NCBI GenBank assembly: GCA_025965815.1
Contig: JAOPWF010000651.1
Span: forward strand, 1-9,581
DNA from: Mycobacterium sp.
Lineage (GTDB): Bacteria; Actinomycetota; Actinomycetes; Mycobacteriales; Mycobacteriaceae
Direction: 5' to 3'
Length of the DNA stretch: 9,581 nucleotides
In this document: positions 1 through 9,091 of the stretch, in pieces
How the letters are laid out: every line of letters begins with the position of its first letter
How positions within the stretch are numbered: position 1 is the first letter of the stretch
Notes under the pieces: model-generated
What the model was told of the DNA's origin: nothing
What the model saw: only the letters and a program-made list of their open reading frames with translations
Databases searched by the model: none
Translations under genes and position numbers: made by a program

Positions 1-1432
1 GCTGGCCGTCGTGCTGGCGGTCAGCTTCGACCCATCCGGTGAGCAGTACCAGTTCGTCGAATCCCACACCTGGATACCGTCTTTTGGCACCGGCTACATC
101 CTCGGCATCGACGGCATCGCGTTGGCACTCGTCGTCCTCACCGCGGTGCTGGTGCCGCTGCTGCTGATCGCCGGCTGGCACGACGGCGGCGACCAGCCTG
201 AATCGTCGAGTAGGTCAACGCACACGTATGTGGCTCTGACACTGGCCGTCGAGGGCATGGTGATCATCTCGCTGGTGTCGCTGGACGTCCTGCTGTTCTA
301 CGTCTTCTTCGAGGCGATGCTCATCCCGATGTACTTCCTCATCGGCGGCTTCGGTAACGAAAACCGGTCCAAGGCCGCGGTGCGGTTCCTGTTGTACAAC
401 CTGTTCGGCGGCTTGATCATGCTGGCCGCCGTGATCGGCCTGTACGGGGTGACCGCCCGCAGCGACGCGTTCTCCGGCGGAACCTTCGACTTCCGCGCGA
501 TCGTATCCGCCGTGTCGAGCGGTCAGCTCGGGGCGAATCCCGCCGTGCTCAACTTCCTGTTCCTCGGGTTCATGTTCGCCTTCGCCGTCAAGGCCCCACT
601 GTGGCCGTTCCACCGCTGGCTGCCCGACGCCGCGGTCCAGGCCACCCCGGCCAGCGCGGTGCTCATGATGGCCGTCGTCGACAAGGTCGGCACCTTCGGC
701 ATGCTGCGCTACTGCCTGCAGCTGTTCCCAGACGCCTCAACATATTTCCGGCCGTACATCATCGCGCTCGCCGTCATCGGCATCGTCTATGGCGCGATCG
801 TCGCGATCGGTCAGACGGACGTGATGCGGCTGATCGCCTACACCTCGATCTCGCACTTCGGCTTCATCATCCTGGGGATCTTCGTGATGACCAGCCAGGG
901 CCAGGCGGGCTCCACGCTCTACATGGTCAACCACGGCATCTCGACGGCGGCGCTGTTCCTGATCGCCGGATTCCTGGTGTCGCGGCGGGGAACCCGGGCG
1001 ATCGACGCCTACGGCGGCGTGCAGAAGGTGGCGCCGGTGCTGGCCGGCACCTTCCTGGTCGCGGGCCTCGCCACGCTGTCGCTGCCGGGGCTGGCACCGT
1101 TCATCAGCGAGTTCCTGGTGCTGATCGGCACGTTCACCCGGTACCCGGTGTTCGCCGTGCTGGCCTCCACCGCGCTGGTGCTCTCCGCGATCTACATCCT
1201 CTGGCTCTATCAGCGGATGATGACCGGTCCGGTGACCGACGGCAACGACAAGGTGCGCGATCTGGTGCCCCGCGAGCTGGCCGTGGTCGCGCCGCTGGTC
1301 GCCCTGCTGCTGGTTCTCGGCGTGTATCCCAAACCCGCACTCGACGTGATCAATCCGGCGGTCAGCCACACCCTGACCACCATCAACCAGCAGGACCCCA
1401 CGCCGCGAACCGCGGAAGGACCGGCCAAATGA
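1..1432 (+). CDS. nuoM: NADH-quinone oxidoreductase subunit M, 5'-truncated by window edge
   Basis: NuoM is one of the three antiporter-like membrane subunits of complex I; it forms a proton channel driven by NADH oxidation and quinone reduction. The reading frame is open to the left edge, so the GTG at 11 is not the true start. About 475 residues are present, and the family is usually 500-550, so roughly the first two helices are missing. Family hallmarks are visible: the TM5 glutamate in FFEAMLIPMYF (Glu codon 311-313), the TM7 lysine in KAPLWPFHRWLPD (Lys codon 590-592), a second lysine in VVDKVGTFGMLR, the NHGISTAALFL histidine segment, and the TM12 glutamate in PFISEFLVLIG (1109-1111). 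The protein is hydrophobic throughout. The stop TGA (1430-1432) overlaps the nuoN start, so the two are one operon. The gene looks intact over the visible part. Confidence 0.97.
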   Translation, partial: LAVVLAVSFDPSGEQYQFVESHTWIPSFGTGYILGIDGIALALVVLTAVLVPLLLIAGWHDGGDQPESSSRSTHTYVALTLAVEGMVIISLVSLDVLLFYVFFEAMLIPMYFLIGGFGNENRSKAAVRFLLYNLFGGLIMLAAVIGLYGVTARSDAFSGGTFDFRAIVSAVSSGQLGANPAVLNFLFLGFMFAFAVKAPLWPFHRWLPDAAVQATPASAVLMMAVVDKVGTFGMLRYCLQLFPDASTYFRPYIIALAVIGIVYGAIVAIGQTDVMRLIAYTSISHFGFIILGIFVMTSQGQAGSTLYMVNHGISTAALFLIAGFLVSRRGTRAIDAYGGVQKVAPVLAGTFLVAGLATLSLPGLAPFISEFLVLIGTFTRYPVFAVLASTALVLSAIYILWLYQRMMTGPVTDGNDKVRDLVPRELAVVAPLVALLLVLGVYPKPALDVINPAVSHTLTTINQQDPTPRTAEGPAK

Positions 1433-3012
1433 CACTGCCCACCCCCAGCGTCGAATACGGCCAGCTCTCGCCGATGCTGATCGTGTTCGGTGTCGCCGTC
1501 GCCGGCGTCCTCGTCGAGGCGTTCCTGCCCCGGCGGCAGCGCTACGCCACCCAACTGGCCCTCGGCCTGGGTGGCCTGCTCGCCGCGTTCGTCGCCGTGG
1601 TGATGCTGGCCCGCGGGCTGCACGGCTCCAGCGGCCATATCGCGGTGATGGGGGCGGTGGCCGTCGATGCGCCCGCTCTGTTCCTGCAGGGCACCATCGT
1701 GCTCATCGGTGTGCTTGGCATGCTGCTCATCGCGGAGCGGCGGATCTCTGTCGAGGTCGGCCCGGATGGTCGGGACGGCGCCGCGGGGCTGGACGCGTTC
1801 ACCCCGCAGGCGTCGGCGGTCGCCGGCAGCGTGGCCGAGAAACTGGCCACCAAGGCGGGTGTGGTCCAGACGGAGGTCTTTCCGCTGACGATGTTCGCTG
1901 TCGGCGGGATGATGCTGTTTCCCGCGGCCAACGACCTGCTGACGATGTTCATCGCGCTTGAGGTGCTGTCGCTGCCGCTGTACCTGCTGTGCGGGCTGGC
2001 GCGGCGCCGTCGCATGCTCTCCCAGGAAGCCGCGCTGAAATACTTTCTGCTGGGCGCCTTCTCGTCGGCCTTCTTTCTCTACGGCGTCGCGCTGCTCTAC
2101 GGATACGCAGGCACCCTGAGCCTCGGTGGCATCGCCGATGCGATCGCCGCCGGATCGGGTGACACCTCGCTGGCGCTGGTCGGTATGGGCCTGCTTCTGG
2201 TCGGCATCCTGTTCAAGGTCGGTGCGGTGCCGTTCCACTCCTGGATCCCCGACGTCTATCAGGGCGCGCCGACTCCGATCACCGCCTTCATGGCCGCGGC
2301 CACCAAGGTCGCCGCCTTCGGCGCGATGCTGCGGATCTTCTACGTCGCCCTGCCCGAACTGCGGGCCGACTGGCGGCCGGTGCTGTGGGCGGTGGCCATC
2401 CTGACCATGGTCGTCGGCACGGTGACCGCGGTGACCCAGACGGACGTCAAGCGGATGCTGGCCTATTCGGCGGTCGCGCACGCCGGGTTCATCCTGACCG
2501 GCGTGATCGCCGGCAACGAGGCCGGGCTGTCCTCGACGCTGTTCTATCTGTTCGCCTACGGCTTCAGCACCCTCGGCGCGTTCGCGGTGGTGAACCTCGT
2601 CCGCGACGCGTCCGGTGAGGAGGACACCGCGATGGCGCGCTGGGCCGGCCTTGGACGGCGCTTCCCCCTCGTCGGGGTGGTCTTCTCGCTGTTCCTGCTG
2701 GCCTTCGCCGGAATCCCGCTGACCAGTGGCTTCGTCAGCAAGTTCGCGGTCTTCAAGGCGGCCGGCGAAGGCGGTGCCATCCCGCTGGTGGTCGTCGGCG
2801 TCGTCGCCAGCGCGATCGCCGCCTATTTCTACGTGCGGGTGATCGTTTTGATGTTCTTCACCGACCCGCCGGAGGACGCACCGCGGGTGGTGGTGCCCAG
2901 CGCGCTGAGCACCGCCGCGGTCACGGTGGCCGCGGCCATCACCCTGGCGCTCGGTGCCCTGCCGCAGCCGCTGCTGGACCTCGCCAACAACGCCGATCAT
3001 TTCCTGCGCTGA
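1429..3012 (+). CDS. nuoN: NADH-quinone oxidoreductase subunit N
   Basis: NuoN is a polytopic membrane subunit of complex I (antiporter-like fold, proton translocation) and normally the last gene of the nuo operon. The protein has 527 residues, the usual size in actinobacteria. The ATG at 1429 overlaps the nuoM stop (ATGA) and has a GGAAGGA ribosome-binding site at 1414-1420. An open frame continues upstream inside nuoM but is only an overlapping shadow. Key charged residues are present: Glu178 in FIALEVLSLPLYLL (TM5), Lys263 in LFKVGAVPFHSWIPD (TM7), Lys293 in AAATKVAAFGAMLR (TM8), and Lys438 in GIPLTSGFVSKFAVF (TM12). A hydrophilic loop of about 40 residues (about 105-147), rich in Gly, Asp and Ala, separates the early helices; from memory this also occurs in other mycobacterial NuoN proteins. 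No lesion is seen. A crotonase gene follows after 16 nt. Confidence 0.98.
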   Translation: MTLPTPSVEYGQLSPMLIVFGVAVAGVLVEAFLPRRQRYATQLALGLGGLLAAFVAVVMLARGLHGSSGHIAVMGAVAVDAPALFLQGTIVLIGVLGMLLIAERRISVEVGPDGRDGAAGLDAFTPQASAVAGSVAEKLATKAGVVQTEVFPLTMFAVGGMMLFPAANDLLTMFIALEVLSLPLYLLCGLARRRRMLSQEAALKYFLLGAFSSAFFLYGVALLYGYAGTLSLGGIADAIAAGSGDTSLALVGMGLLLVGILFKVGAVPFHSWIPDVYQGAPTPITAFMAAATKVAAFGAMLRIFYVALPELRADWRPVLWAVAILTMVVGTVTAVTQTDVKRMLAYSAVAHAGFILTGVIAGNEAGLSSTLFYLFAYGFSTLGAFAVVNLVRDASGEEDTAMARWAGLGRRFPLVGVVFSLFLLAFAGIPLTSGFVSKFAVFKAAGEGGAIPLVVVGVVASAIAAYFYVRVIVLMFFTDPPEDAPRVVVPSALSTAAVTVAAAITLALGALPQPLLDLANNADHFLR

Positions 3013-3028
3013 GCGCCAGGGTCGACGG

Positions 3029-3807
3029 ATGACGATCGAGCAGCTGATGATCACCGCCGACCACGGAGCCGTCCGCGTGCTGACGATGAACCGGCCCCAG
3101 GTGCGAACGCGTTGAACTGGGACCTGATCAGCGCCCTGTATGCCGCTTTGACCGGGGCTGACGCCGAGCCATCGGTGCGTGCGGTGGTGCTGACCGGCGC
3201 GGATCCGGCGTTCTGCGCCGGTGTCGACCTCAAACAGGCGGCGGCGCAAGGACTCGACTACTTCGAGCGGTTCCAATCCGAGAATTGCATCGCCGCCGTC
3301 GCCGCGATGCGCAAGCCGATCATCGGTGCCATCAACGGGGCAACGTTCACCGGTGGGCTGGAGATGGCGCTCGGCTGCGACTTCCTGGTCGCGTCCGAGC
3401 ACGCGGTGTTCGCCGACACCCATGCCAGGGTCGGCATCCTGCCCGGCGGCGGGATGACCGCACGACTCCCCCAACTCGTCGGCGCCGGCATGGCACGATG
3501 GCTGTCGATGACCGGTGAGGTGGTCGACGCGGCGCGCGCAGAGAAGATCGGACTGGTCACCGAAGTTGTCCCCCACAGCCGACTGCTCGACCGGGCGGTC
3601 GAACTGGCCGCGCAGATCGCCGAGGTACCCGACCCGGTAATGACGGGTCTCAAGGAGATCTACGTGACGGGCTCGACTGCCGTCACCGGTCCCGCACTGG
3701 CGGCCGAGCAGGCCATCGCCGGCGCCGCCATGACCGGGACCGACGGACTGAGCGATCGGCACCGGGCGGTGGCCGAGCGCAACCGGCGCCAGATGACCGA
3801 GCGCTAA
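3029..3807 (+). pseudogene. Enoyl-CoA hydratase/isomerase (crotonase) family gene with a one-base frameshift
   Basis: Crotonase-fold protein expected to act on an acyl-CoA thioester. The ATG at 3029 opens a frame reading MTIEQLMITADHG...LTMNRPQV, a normal crotonase N-terminus, which stops at 3113-3115. The rest (NALNWDLISALY onward, to TAA 3805-3807) lies in another frame. Insertion of one base near 3104 would restore the family motif RPQVRNALN and a protein of about 259 residues, the usual length. The TTG at 3112 would start a protein lacking the first strand. Domains: oxyanion-hole segment AFCAGVDLKQ, then GGLEMALGCD carrying the first catalytic Glu (codon 3361-3363), then FADTHARVGILPGGG. 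In that last segment the canonical second Glu position holds His (codon 3421-3423), so classic hydration is doubtful. It lies 16 nt after nuoN with only a weak CAGG ribosome-binding site. The lesion may be real or a sequencing error. Confidence 0.85.
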
Positions 3808-4641
3808 GTCAGCTGGTAGGGCTTAAAGCTGCCGTCGAGCACATCGAGGTGGCCGATCGTCCGGCCGGTAACCACATTCGGATGGACCATCGCCAGTCGC
3901 ACTGCGGCTTCGGCGAATTCGTCGTTGGAGCCGATGTTGTCGAACTCCTTCGAGTAGTACGACAGACCGGGAGTGACCATCACCTGCGACGGGGTCAGCG
4001 CGTTGACGGCGATATTGGCGCCCTGCAGGTCGTAGGCCGCGCACTGGGTGAGATGCTCGAGAGCCGCCTTGGATCCGCCGTACCCGGGCAGGACGCCGCC
4101 GCTGCGGTCGGCGTAGGGCCCGTCGCCCGGCATCCGCGACGCGCCGGAGGTGACGTTGACGATCGAGCCGTGACCCACGGTGATCATGTCGGTACTCACC
4201 AGCTGCATCAGTTCGTACGCGGCGAACACCGCGATCTCGAAGTGCCGCCGGAACGCTGGCAGCGGCGTCCCGACGAACGCCGGCCAGTCCGCCTTGGTGG
4301 CGGTGCCCGCCTGCGCCGCGGTGGGCGTCGGCGGTCGTTCCACCCGCTGCACACCGGGTTTGGGTGGACGGCCGGGCGCGGTGAAGGCGGCGTTGTTGAT
4401 CAGTATGGTGATCGGACCGAGCGCCTCCCGCGCCTCGTCCACCAGGCGCGGGATGTCCTCGCGGTCAAGCAGGTCGGCGCGGATCGGGACGGCGCGACCG
4501 CCCGCCGCCTCGATGTCGGCGACCGTCTCACCGATGGTGCCGGGCAGACGCTCGTCCCAGACCTGTTCGGTGCGGGCCACCACCGCGACCGCGGCTGGCG
4601 CCGGTGACGATCGCGGTCTGGCCTTCCAACTGTCCAGTCAT
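3804..4641 (-). pseudogene. Short-chain dehydrogenase/reductase (SDR) with out-of-frame N-terminal deletion
   Basis: SDRs oxidise or reduce alcohol/ketone pairs with NAD(P). The natural start is the ATG at 4641-4639, giving MTGQLEGQTAIVTGASRG, a classical SDR N-terminus with the start of the Gly-rich cofactor motif. The frame is then lost: the body, from AAVAVVARTEQVWDERLPG onward, lies in another frame. About 15 residues (helix B) that normally link TGASRG to the second strand are absent, so a deletion of roughly 45-50 bp not divisible by three is inferred. The body keeps LINNAAF, the serine segment VNVTSGAS and the catalytic YGGSK (Tyr-x3-Lys). Starting at the GTG 4583-4581 would give 259 residues without the nucleotide-binding glycines, probably inactive. 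The gene follows TetR by 19 nt on the same strand and overlaps the crotonase stop codon by 4 bp tail to tail. Confidence 0.82.
4582..4599 (-). repeat. SDR deletion junction with short repeat CGCGGT CGCGGT
   Basis: Read on the minus strand, the junction is GCC AGC CGCGGT CGCGGT. In the ATG frame it encodes A-S-R-G-R-G; in the body frame the same bases encode A-A-V-A-V. In intact SDRs these two peptide segments lie about 15 residues apart. Their DNA would share GCCGCGGT, so a deletion between short direct repeats explains the junction. The two frames are seen directly; the mechanism is inferred. Confidence 0.55.
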
Positions 4642-4660
4642 CGACCCGACATTACTGTCC

Positions 4661-5263
4661 TCACGCGACCACGCCGTGGACCACGATGGCTGTCGTGTGG
4701 TCCACCCACTCATCGTCGAGATCCCGGTCGGGCCACAGCAGTAACCGCAGCATCGTGGCGCCGCCGATCACTTCGATCAACCTGTCGGCGTCAACGTCGG
4801 GATGCACCTCACCGCGTTGGACCGCTGCGGTCAACCGGACCCGCACCGCGTCGAACAGCCCGGTGAAGCGAGCCATTACCCGCGTGTTGAGTTCGGCGTC
4901 GGCCGACATGTCGGCGACCAGCCCCGGCAGCGTCGCCCGCACGACCGGGCTGGTGAACACGTCCCGCGCCGCCACCACCATCGCCCGCAGGTCTGCGGTG
5001 ATATCCCCGGCGGGCGTCTGCAGCGCGGTGGGGACCGCCGGGAAGGCCGCCTCGTGGATGAGTTCGGCCTTGCTGGACCACCGGCGGTACAGCGCAGTCT
5101 TCGTCGTGCCGGCACGCTCGGCCACCGCCGCCATGGTCAGATTCGAATACCCAATTTGCACAAGCAGATCCGCCGTCGCGCACAGTATGGCAGCGTCAAT
5201 ACGCGGATCCCGGGGGCGACCGGCGAGCGGGGCCTTGTCAAGGGATGACGGCTCTGCTTTCAT
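4661..5263 (-). CDS. TetR/AcrR family transcriptional regulator
   Basis: A 200-residue DNA-binding regulator, normal TetR size. The N-terminal helix-turn-helix is clear at about residues 24-63: IDAAILCATADLL, then LTMAAVAERAGTTKTALYRRW, followed by SSKAELI. The GRPRDPRID stretch just before it is typical of actinobacterial TetR proteins. The C-terminal part (about 80-200) is a helical ligand-binding domain that cannot be assigned to a ligand. I chose the ATG at 5263-5261 because it gives a standard length; a longer frame to 5518 would run back through the opposite gene and has no family resemblance. There is only a weak AGG (5273-5271) ahead of the start, so a leaderless or short-leader transcript is possible. 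It is divergent from the phosphotransferase and lies upstream of the SDR on the same strand, so it probably regulates both sides and itself (inference). Confidence 0.93.
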   Translation of the reverse strand: MKAEPSSLDKAPLAGRPRDPRIDAAILCATADLLVQIGYSNLTMAAVAERAGTTKTALYRRWSSKAELIHEAAFPAVPTALQTPAGDITADLRAMVVAARDVFTSPVVRATLPGLVADMSADAELNTRVMARFTGLFDAVRVRLTAAVQRGEVHPDVDADRLIEVIGGATMLRLLLWPDRDLDDEWVDHTTAIVVHGVVA

Positions 5264-6457
<1,194 letters not shown>

Positions 6458-6458
<1 letters not shown>

Positions 6459-7573
6459 TGCTCGGACCGACCGACGAATTCCCGATACACCAGATCCCGC
6501 AACCGATCGCGTGGCCCGGGTCGAGCGACCGCAACTTCTACGACCGCTCCTACTTCAACGCGCACGACCGCAGCGGCGACATCTTTGTGATCACCGGCAT
6601 CGGCTACTACCCCAACCTGGGGGTCAAGGACGCCTTCGTGCTAGTGCGGATGGGTGAAACCCAGACGGCGGTGCACCTTTCCGATGCCATCGACTCCGAC
6701 CGGCTCAACCAGAACGTGAACGGTTACCGCATCGAGGTGGTGGAGCCGTTGCGCAAGCTGCGCGTCCTCCTCGAGGAGACCGAGGGCATCGCGGTCGACA
6801 TGACCTGGGACGGACTGTTCGACGTGGTTCAGGAGCAGCGGCACCTGCTGCGCGCCGGCAACCGCGTCACGCTGGATGCCCAGCGGTTCGCCCAACTCGG
6901 AACCTGGAGCGGCACAATCTCGGTCGACGGCGAGGACATCACCGTGGACCCGTCGGTCTGGCTGGGCAGCCGCGACCGGTCCTGGGGCATCCGCCCCATC
7001 GGGGAGGCCGAGCCGGCGGGCCGGGCCGCCGATCCACCCTTCGACGGCATGTGGTGGCTGTATGTGCCGATGGCTTTCGACGACTACGCCGTCGTCCTCA
7101 TCATTCAGGAGGAGCCCAGCGGATTCCGGAGCCTGAACGACTGCACGCGGATCTGGCGCGACGGCAGGGTGGAGCAACTGGGCTGGCCGCAGGTCAACAT
7201 CCACTACACCTCGGGCACCCGGATCCCCTACGGCGCAACGATTCAGGCCACCGCCATGGATGGCACCCCGGTCCGGCTCGAAGTGGAGTCGAAGCTGGGC
7301 GTGCCGATTCACATAGGCGGCGGATACGGCGGCGACTCCGACTGGCTGCACGGAGTGTGGAAGGGCGAGAAGTTCACCGAGCGCCTCACCTACGACATGA
7401 CCGATCCCAACATCTCGGGCCGCGCCATGTTCGGCGTCATCGATCACGTCGGCCGCGCCACCTGCCAGGACGGGCAGGGCGCTCCGGTGGTGGGCTGGGG
7501 GCTCTTCGAGCACGGCGCGCTCGGGCGCCACGACCCGTCCGGCTTCACCGACTGGCTGACGGTGGCGCCCTAG
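6458..7573 (+). CDS. Uncharacterised 371-aa protein co-translated with the phosphotransferase
   Basis: I do not recognise an established function. The protein is soluble, with no signal peptide or membrane helix, and rich in Trp, Tyr, Gly and Asp with alternating strand-like segments, suggesting a beta-rich, perhaps two-domain lipocalin-like fold. Notable motifs are RNFYDRSYFNAHD (about 25-37), GDIFVITGIGYYPNLG (40-55), GSRDRSWGIRPIG (170-182), MWWLYVPMAF (198-207) and a C-terminal GRAMFGVIDHVGR (321-333). The GSRDxSWG block recalls the DUF7064/DUF7065 proteins related to CrtC-like hydratases, but that assignment is from memory. The ATG at 6458 overlaps the previous stop (TGATG). A GTG at 6455 is an alternative start adding one residue. 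The tight coupling suggests it works with the kinase. Its stop TAG shares CTAG with the stop of the converging monooxygenase gene. Confidence 0.85.
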
Positions 7574-9051
7574 GCCGGCTGCGCCTGTTCAGCCTTGACC
7601 CGACCGAACACCATCGACTCCTCGATGCGGTCAAGACGGTGGTCGATGGTGTCGAGCAGGAAGTTGTGTCGCACGTTCCACGGTCGGTGAGTGCCCGATT
7701 TCGGCAGCACGTCCAGCGCACGCTGCACGTAGCCCGACTGCAGGTCAAACGTCGGCTTCTCCGACATCGGCTTGTCACCCAGATGCGGGTAGGCGTGGGT
7801 GTAGTCGTGAGACTCCATGTACGCCAACAGTTTTGCGACGGCGCGTGCCGTCATGTCGGCCCGCAGTGTCCACGACGCGTTGGTGTACCCGATGCACCAC
7901 GCAATGTTGGGGACGTCCTCGAGCAGATACTCCTTGTAGACGAACCGATCGTGGGGCTTGATCTCCGCGCCGTCGATGCTCACCGTCATCCCGCCCAGTG
8001 CCTGCAGTTGCAGGCCGGTGGCCGTGACGATCACGTCGGCGTCGACGCGCTCACCGGACCGCAACACAATGCCATTTGCGTCCATGTGGTCGATGTGGTC
8101 GGTCACCACCTCGACGCGGCCCTCGCTGATCTGGTTGTAGAGGTCGCCACTGAGGATGAGGCACAGCCGCTGATCCCACGGGTTGTAGCGGGGCTTGAAG
8201 TGGACGTCGACGGGATAACCCTCGGGAAGGTTCTTCACGGCCGTCTCGCGCACCAGCCGTCGCATGAACTTGGGCGCCTTGCGGGAGACGGCGTACGTCA
8301 GAATGTGGATCAGGGCGTTGCGCCACTTGACAACCGAATGAGCGAGCCTGGACGGCAGCACTTTCCGGATCGCCTGGACCATCGGGTCGATCTGTGGCAT
8401 CGACATCATGTAGGTGGGTGAGCGCTGTAGCATCGTCACGTGCGCGGCCTTCTCGGCCAGCGACGGGATCAGGCTGATCGCGGTCGCCCCGCTCCCGATC
8501 ACCACAACCTTCTTGCCGGCGTAGTCCAGCGCCTCGGGCCAGAACTGCGGATGAACGACCTCGCCGGCGAAGTCCTCGATGCCGGGGAACTCGGGGGTGT
8601 AGGGCTGTTCGTAGTTGTAGTAGCCGGTGCCGCAGAACAGGAAGCGGCCGCGGTAGATCTTCTCGACGCCGTCCTGCTCGGCGCGCACGGTCCAGGTGTC
8701 AGTCGTCGAGTCCCAGTCGGCGGACCGGACGGTGGTACTGAACCGGATGTGGGAGTCGATGCCGTGCTTGCGGGCCGTCGTTTCCAGGTACTCCCGAATA
8801 TCCTCGCCATTGGCCACGTTCTCGGGGCGTTGCCAGGGCTCGAAGGGAAAGCTCAGCGTGAAGATGTCGCTGTCCGACCGGATGCCCGGATACCGGAACA
8901 GGTCCCAGGTCCCGCCGATGCGCTGCCGGCGCTCGAGCACCGTGTAGCTCAGCCGCGGATTCTTCTCGTGGATACGGTAGGCGGCGCCGATGCCGGAGAT
9001 GCCGGCACCGATGATCAGCACGTCGGAGTACTCGCCTTGCTCCGCGGTCAT
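7570..9051 (-). CDS. FAD-dependent Baeyer-Villiger-type monooxygenase (EthA/MymA-like)
   Basis: A 493-residue flavoprotein monooxygenase expected to use FAD, NADPH and O2 to insert oxygen next to a ketone or to oxidise a sulfur or nitrogen substrate. The FAD Rossmann motif GAGISG is at 15-20, followed by GGTWDLFRYPGIRSDSD (46-62). The Baeyer-Villiger fingerprint FxGxxxHxxxWP is exact at 161-172 (FAGEVVHPQFWP). The NADPH Rossmann motif GSGATA is at 186-191, then VTMLQRSPTY. YNPWDQRLC, VTATGLQLQ and GYTNASWTLRAD also resemble M. tuberculosis EthA and MymA. Length matches those proteins (about 490). The ATG at 9051 has an excellent AGGAGG 6 nt upstream. The LLM oxidoreductase gene lies 64 bp upstream on the same strand. 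It is probably cytosolic and possibly membrane-associated. No ethR-like gene is adjacent. I give no symbol because orthology to either named enzyme is unproven. Confidence 0.95.
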   Translation of the reverse strand: MTAEQGEYSDVLIIGAGISGIGAAYRIHEKNPRLSYTVLERRQRIGGTWDLFRYPGIRSDSDIFTLSFPFEPWQRPENVANGEDIREYLETTARKHGIDSHIRFSTTVRSADWDSTTDTWTVRAEQDGVEKIYRGRFLFCGTGYYNYEQPYTPEFPGIEDFAGEVVHPQFWPEALDYAGKKVVVIGSGATAISLIPSLAEKAAHVTMLQRSPTYMMSMPQIDPMVQAIRKVLPSRLAHSVVKWRNALIHILTYAVSRKAPKFMRRLVRETAVKNLPEGYPVDVHFKPRYNPWDQRLCLILSGDLYNQISEGRVEVVTDHIDHMDANGIVLRSGERVDADVIVTATGLQLQALGGMTVSIDGAEIKPHDRFVYKEYLLEDVPNIAWCIGYTNASWTLRADMTARAVAKLLAYMESHDYTHAYPHLGDKPMSEKPTFDLQSGYVQRALDVLPKSGTHRPWNVRHNFLLDTIDHRLDRIEESMVFGRVKAEQAQPA

Positions 9052-9057
9052 CGAGAA

Positions 9058-9063
9058 CCTCCT
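9058..9063 (-). promoter_or_regulatory. Strong ribosome-binding site of the monooxygenase gene
   Basis: On the minus strand AGGAGG, a perfect Shine-Dalgarno core, lies 6 nt before the ATG at 9051. It fixes the start and suggests high translation independent of the upstream gene. Confidence 0.85.
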
Positions 9064-9067
9064 CTTG

Positions 9068-9085
9068 ATCCCGACTGTTCGGGAT
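9068..9085. repeat. Perfect 7-bp inverted repeat upstream of the monooxygenase
   Basis: ATCCCGA (9068-9074) and TCGGGAT (9079-9085) are perfect reverse complements separated by CTGT. The dyad ends 4 bp from the AGGAGG ribosome-binding site. It may be a repressor operator or an mRNA hairpin near the ribosome-binding site. No T-run follows it on the minus strand, so a classical intrinsic terminator is unlikely. Confidence 0.6.
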
Positions 9086-9091
9086 TCATCC

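Noticed and set aside
601..1428. Upstream extension of the nuoN frame inside nuoM
   Set aside because: The extension is Arg/Ala/Gly-rich and non-membrane-like, while the ATG at 1429 has a good ribosome-binding site and gives a normal-length NuoN.
3095..3115. Programmed ribosomal frameshift in the crotonase gene
   Set aside because: No slippery heptamer or downstream stimulatory structure is evident, and this family is not known to use recoding.
1210..3762. 850-codon minus-strand open frame opposite nuoM, nuoN and the crotonase
   Set aside because: It is antisense to clear complex I genes, low-complexity in His/Arg/Gly/Asp/Gln, and lacks family motifs; it is a typical shadow of GC-rich codon bias.
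7051..8421. 456-codon plus-strand open frame across the unknown protein and monooxygenase genes
   Set aside because: It overlaps two well-supported genes, reads across their convergent ends, and has no recognisable domain.
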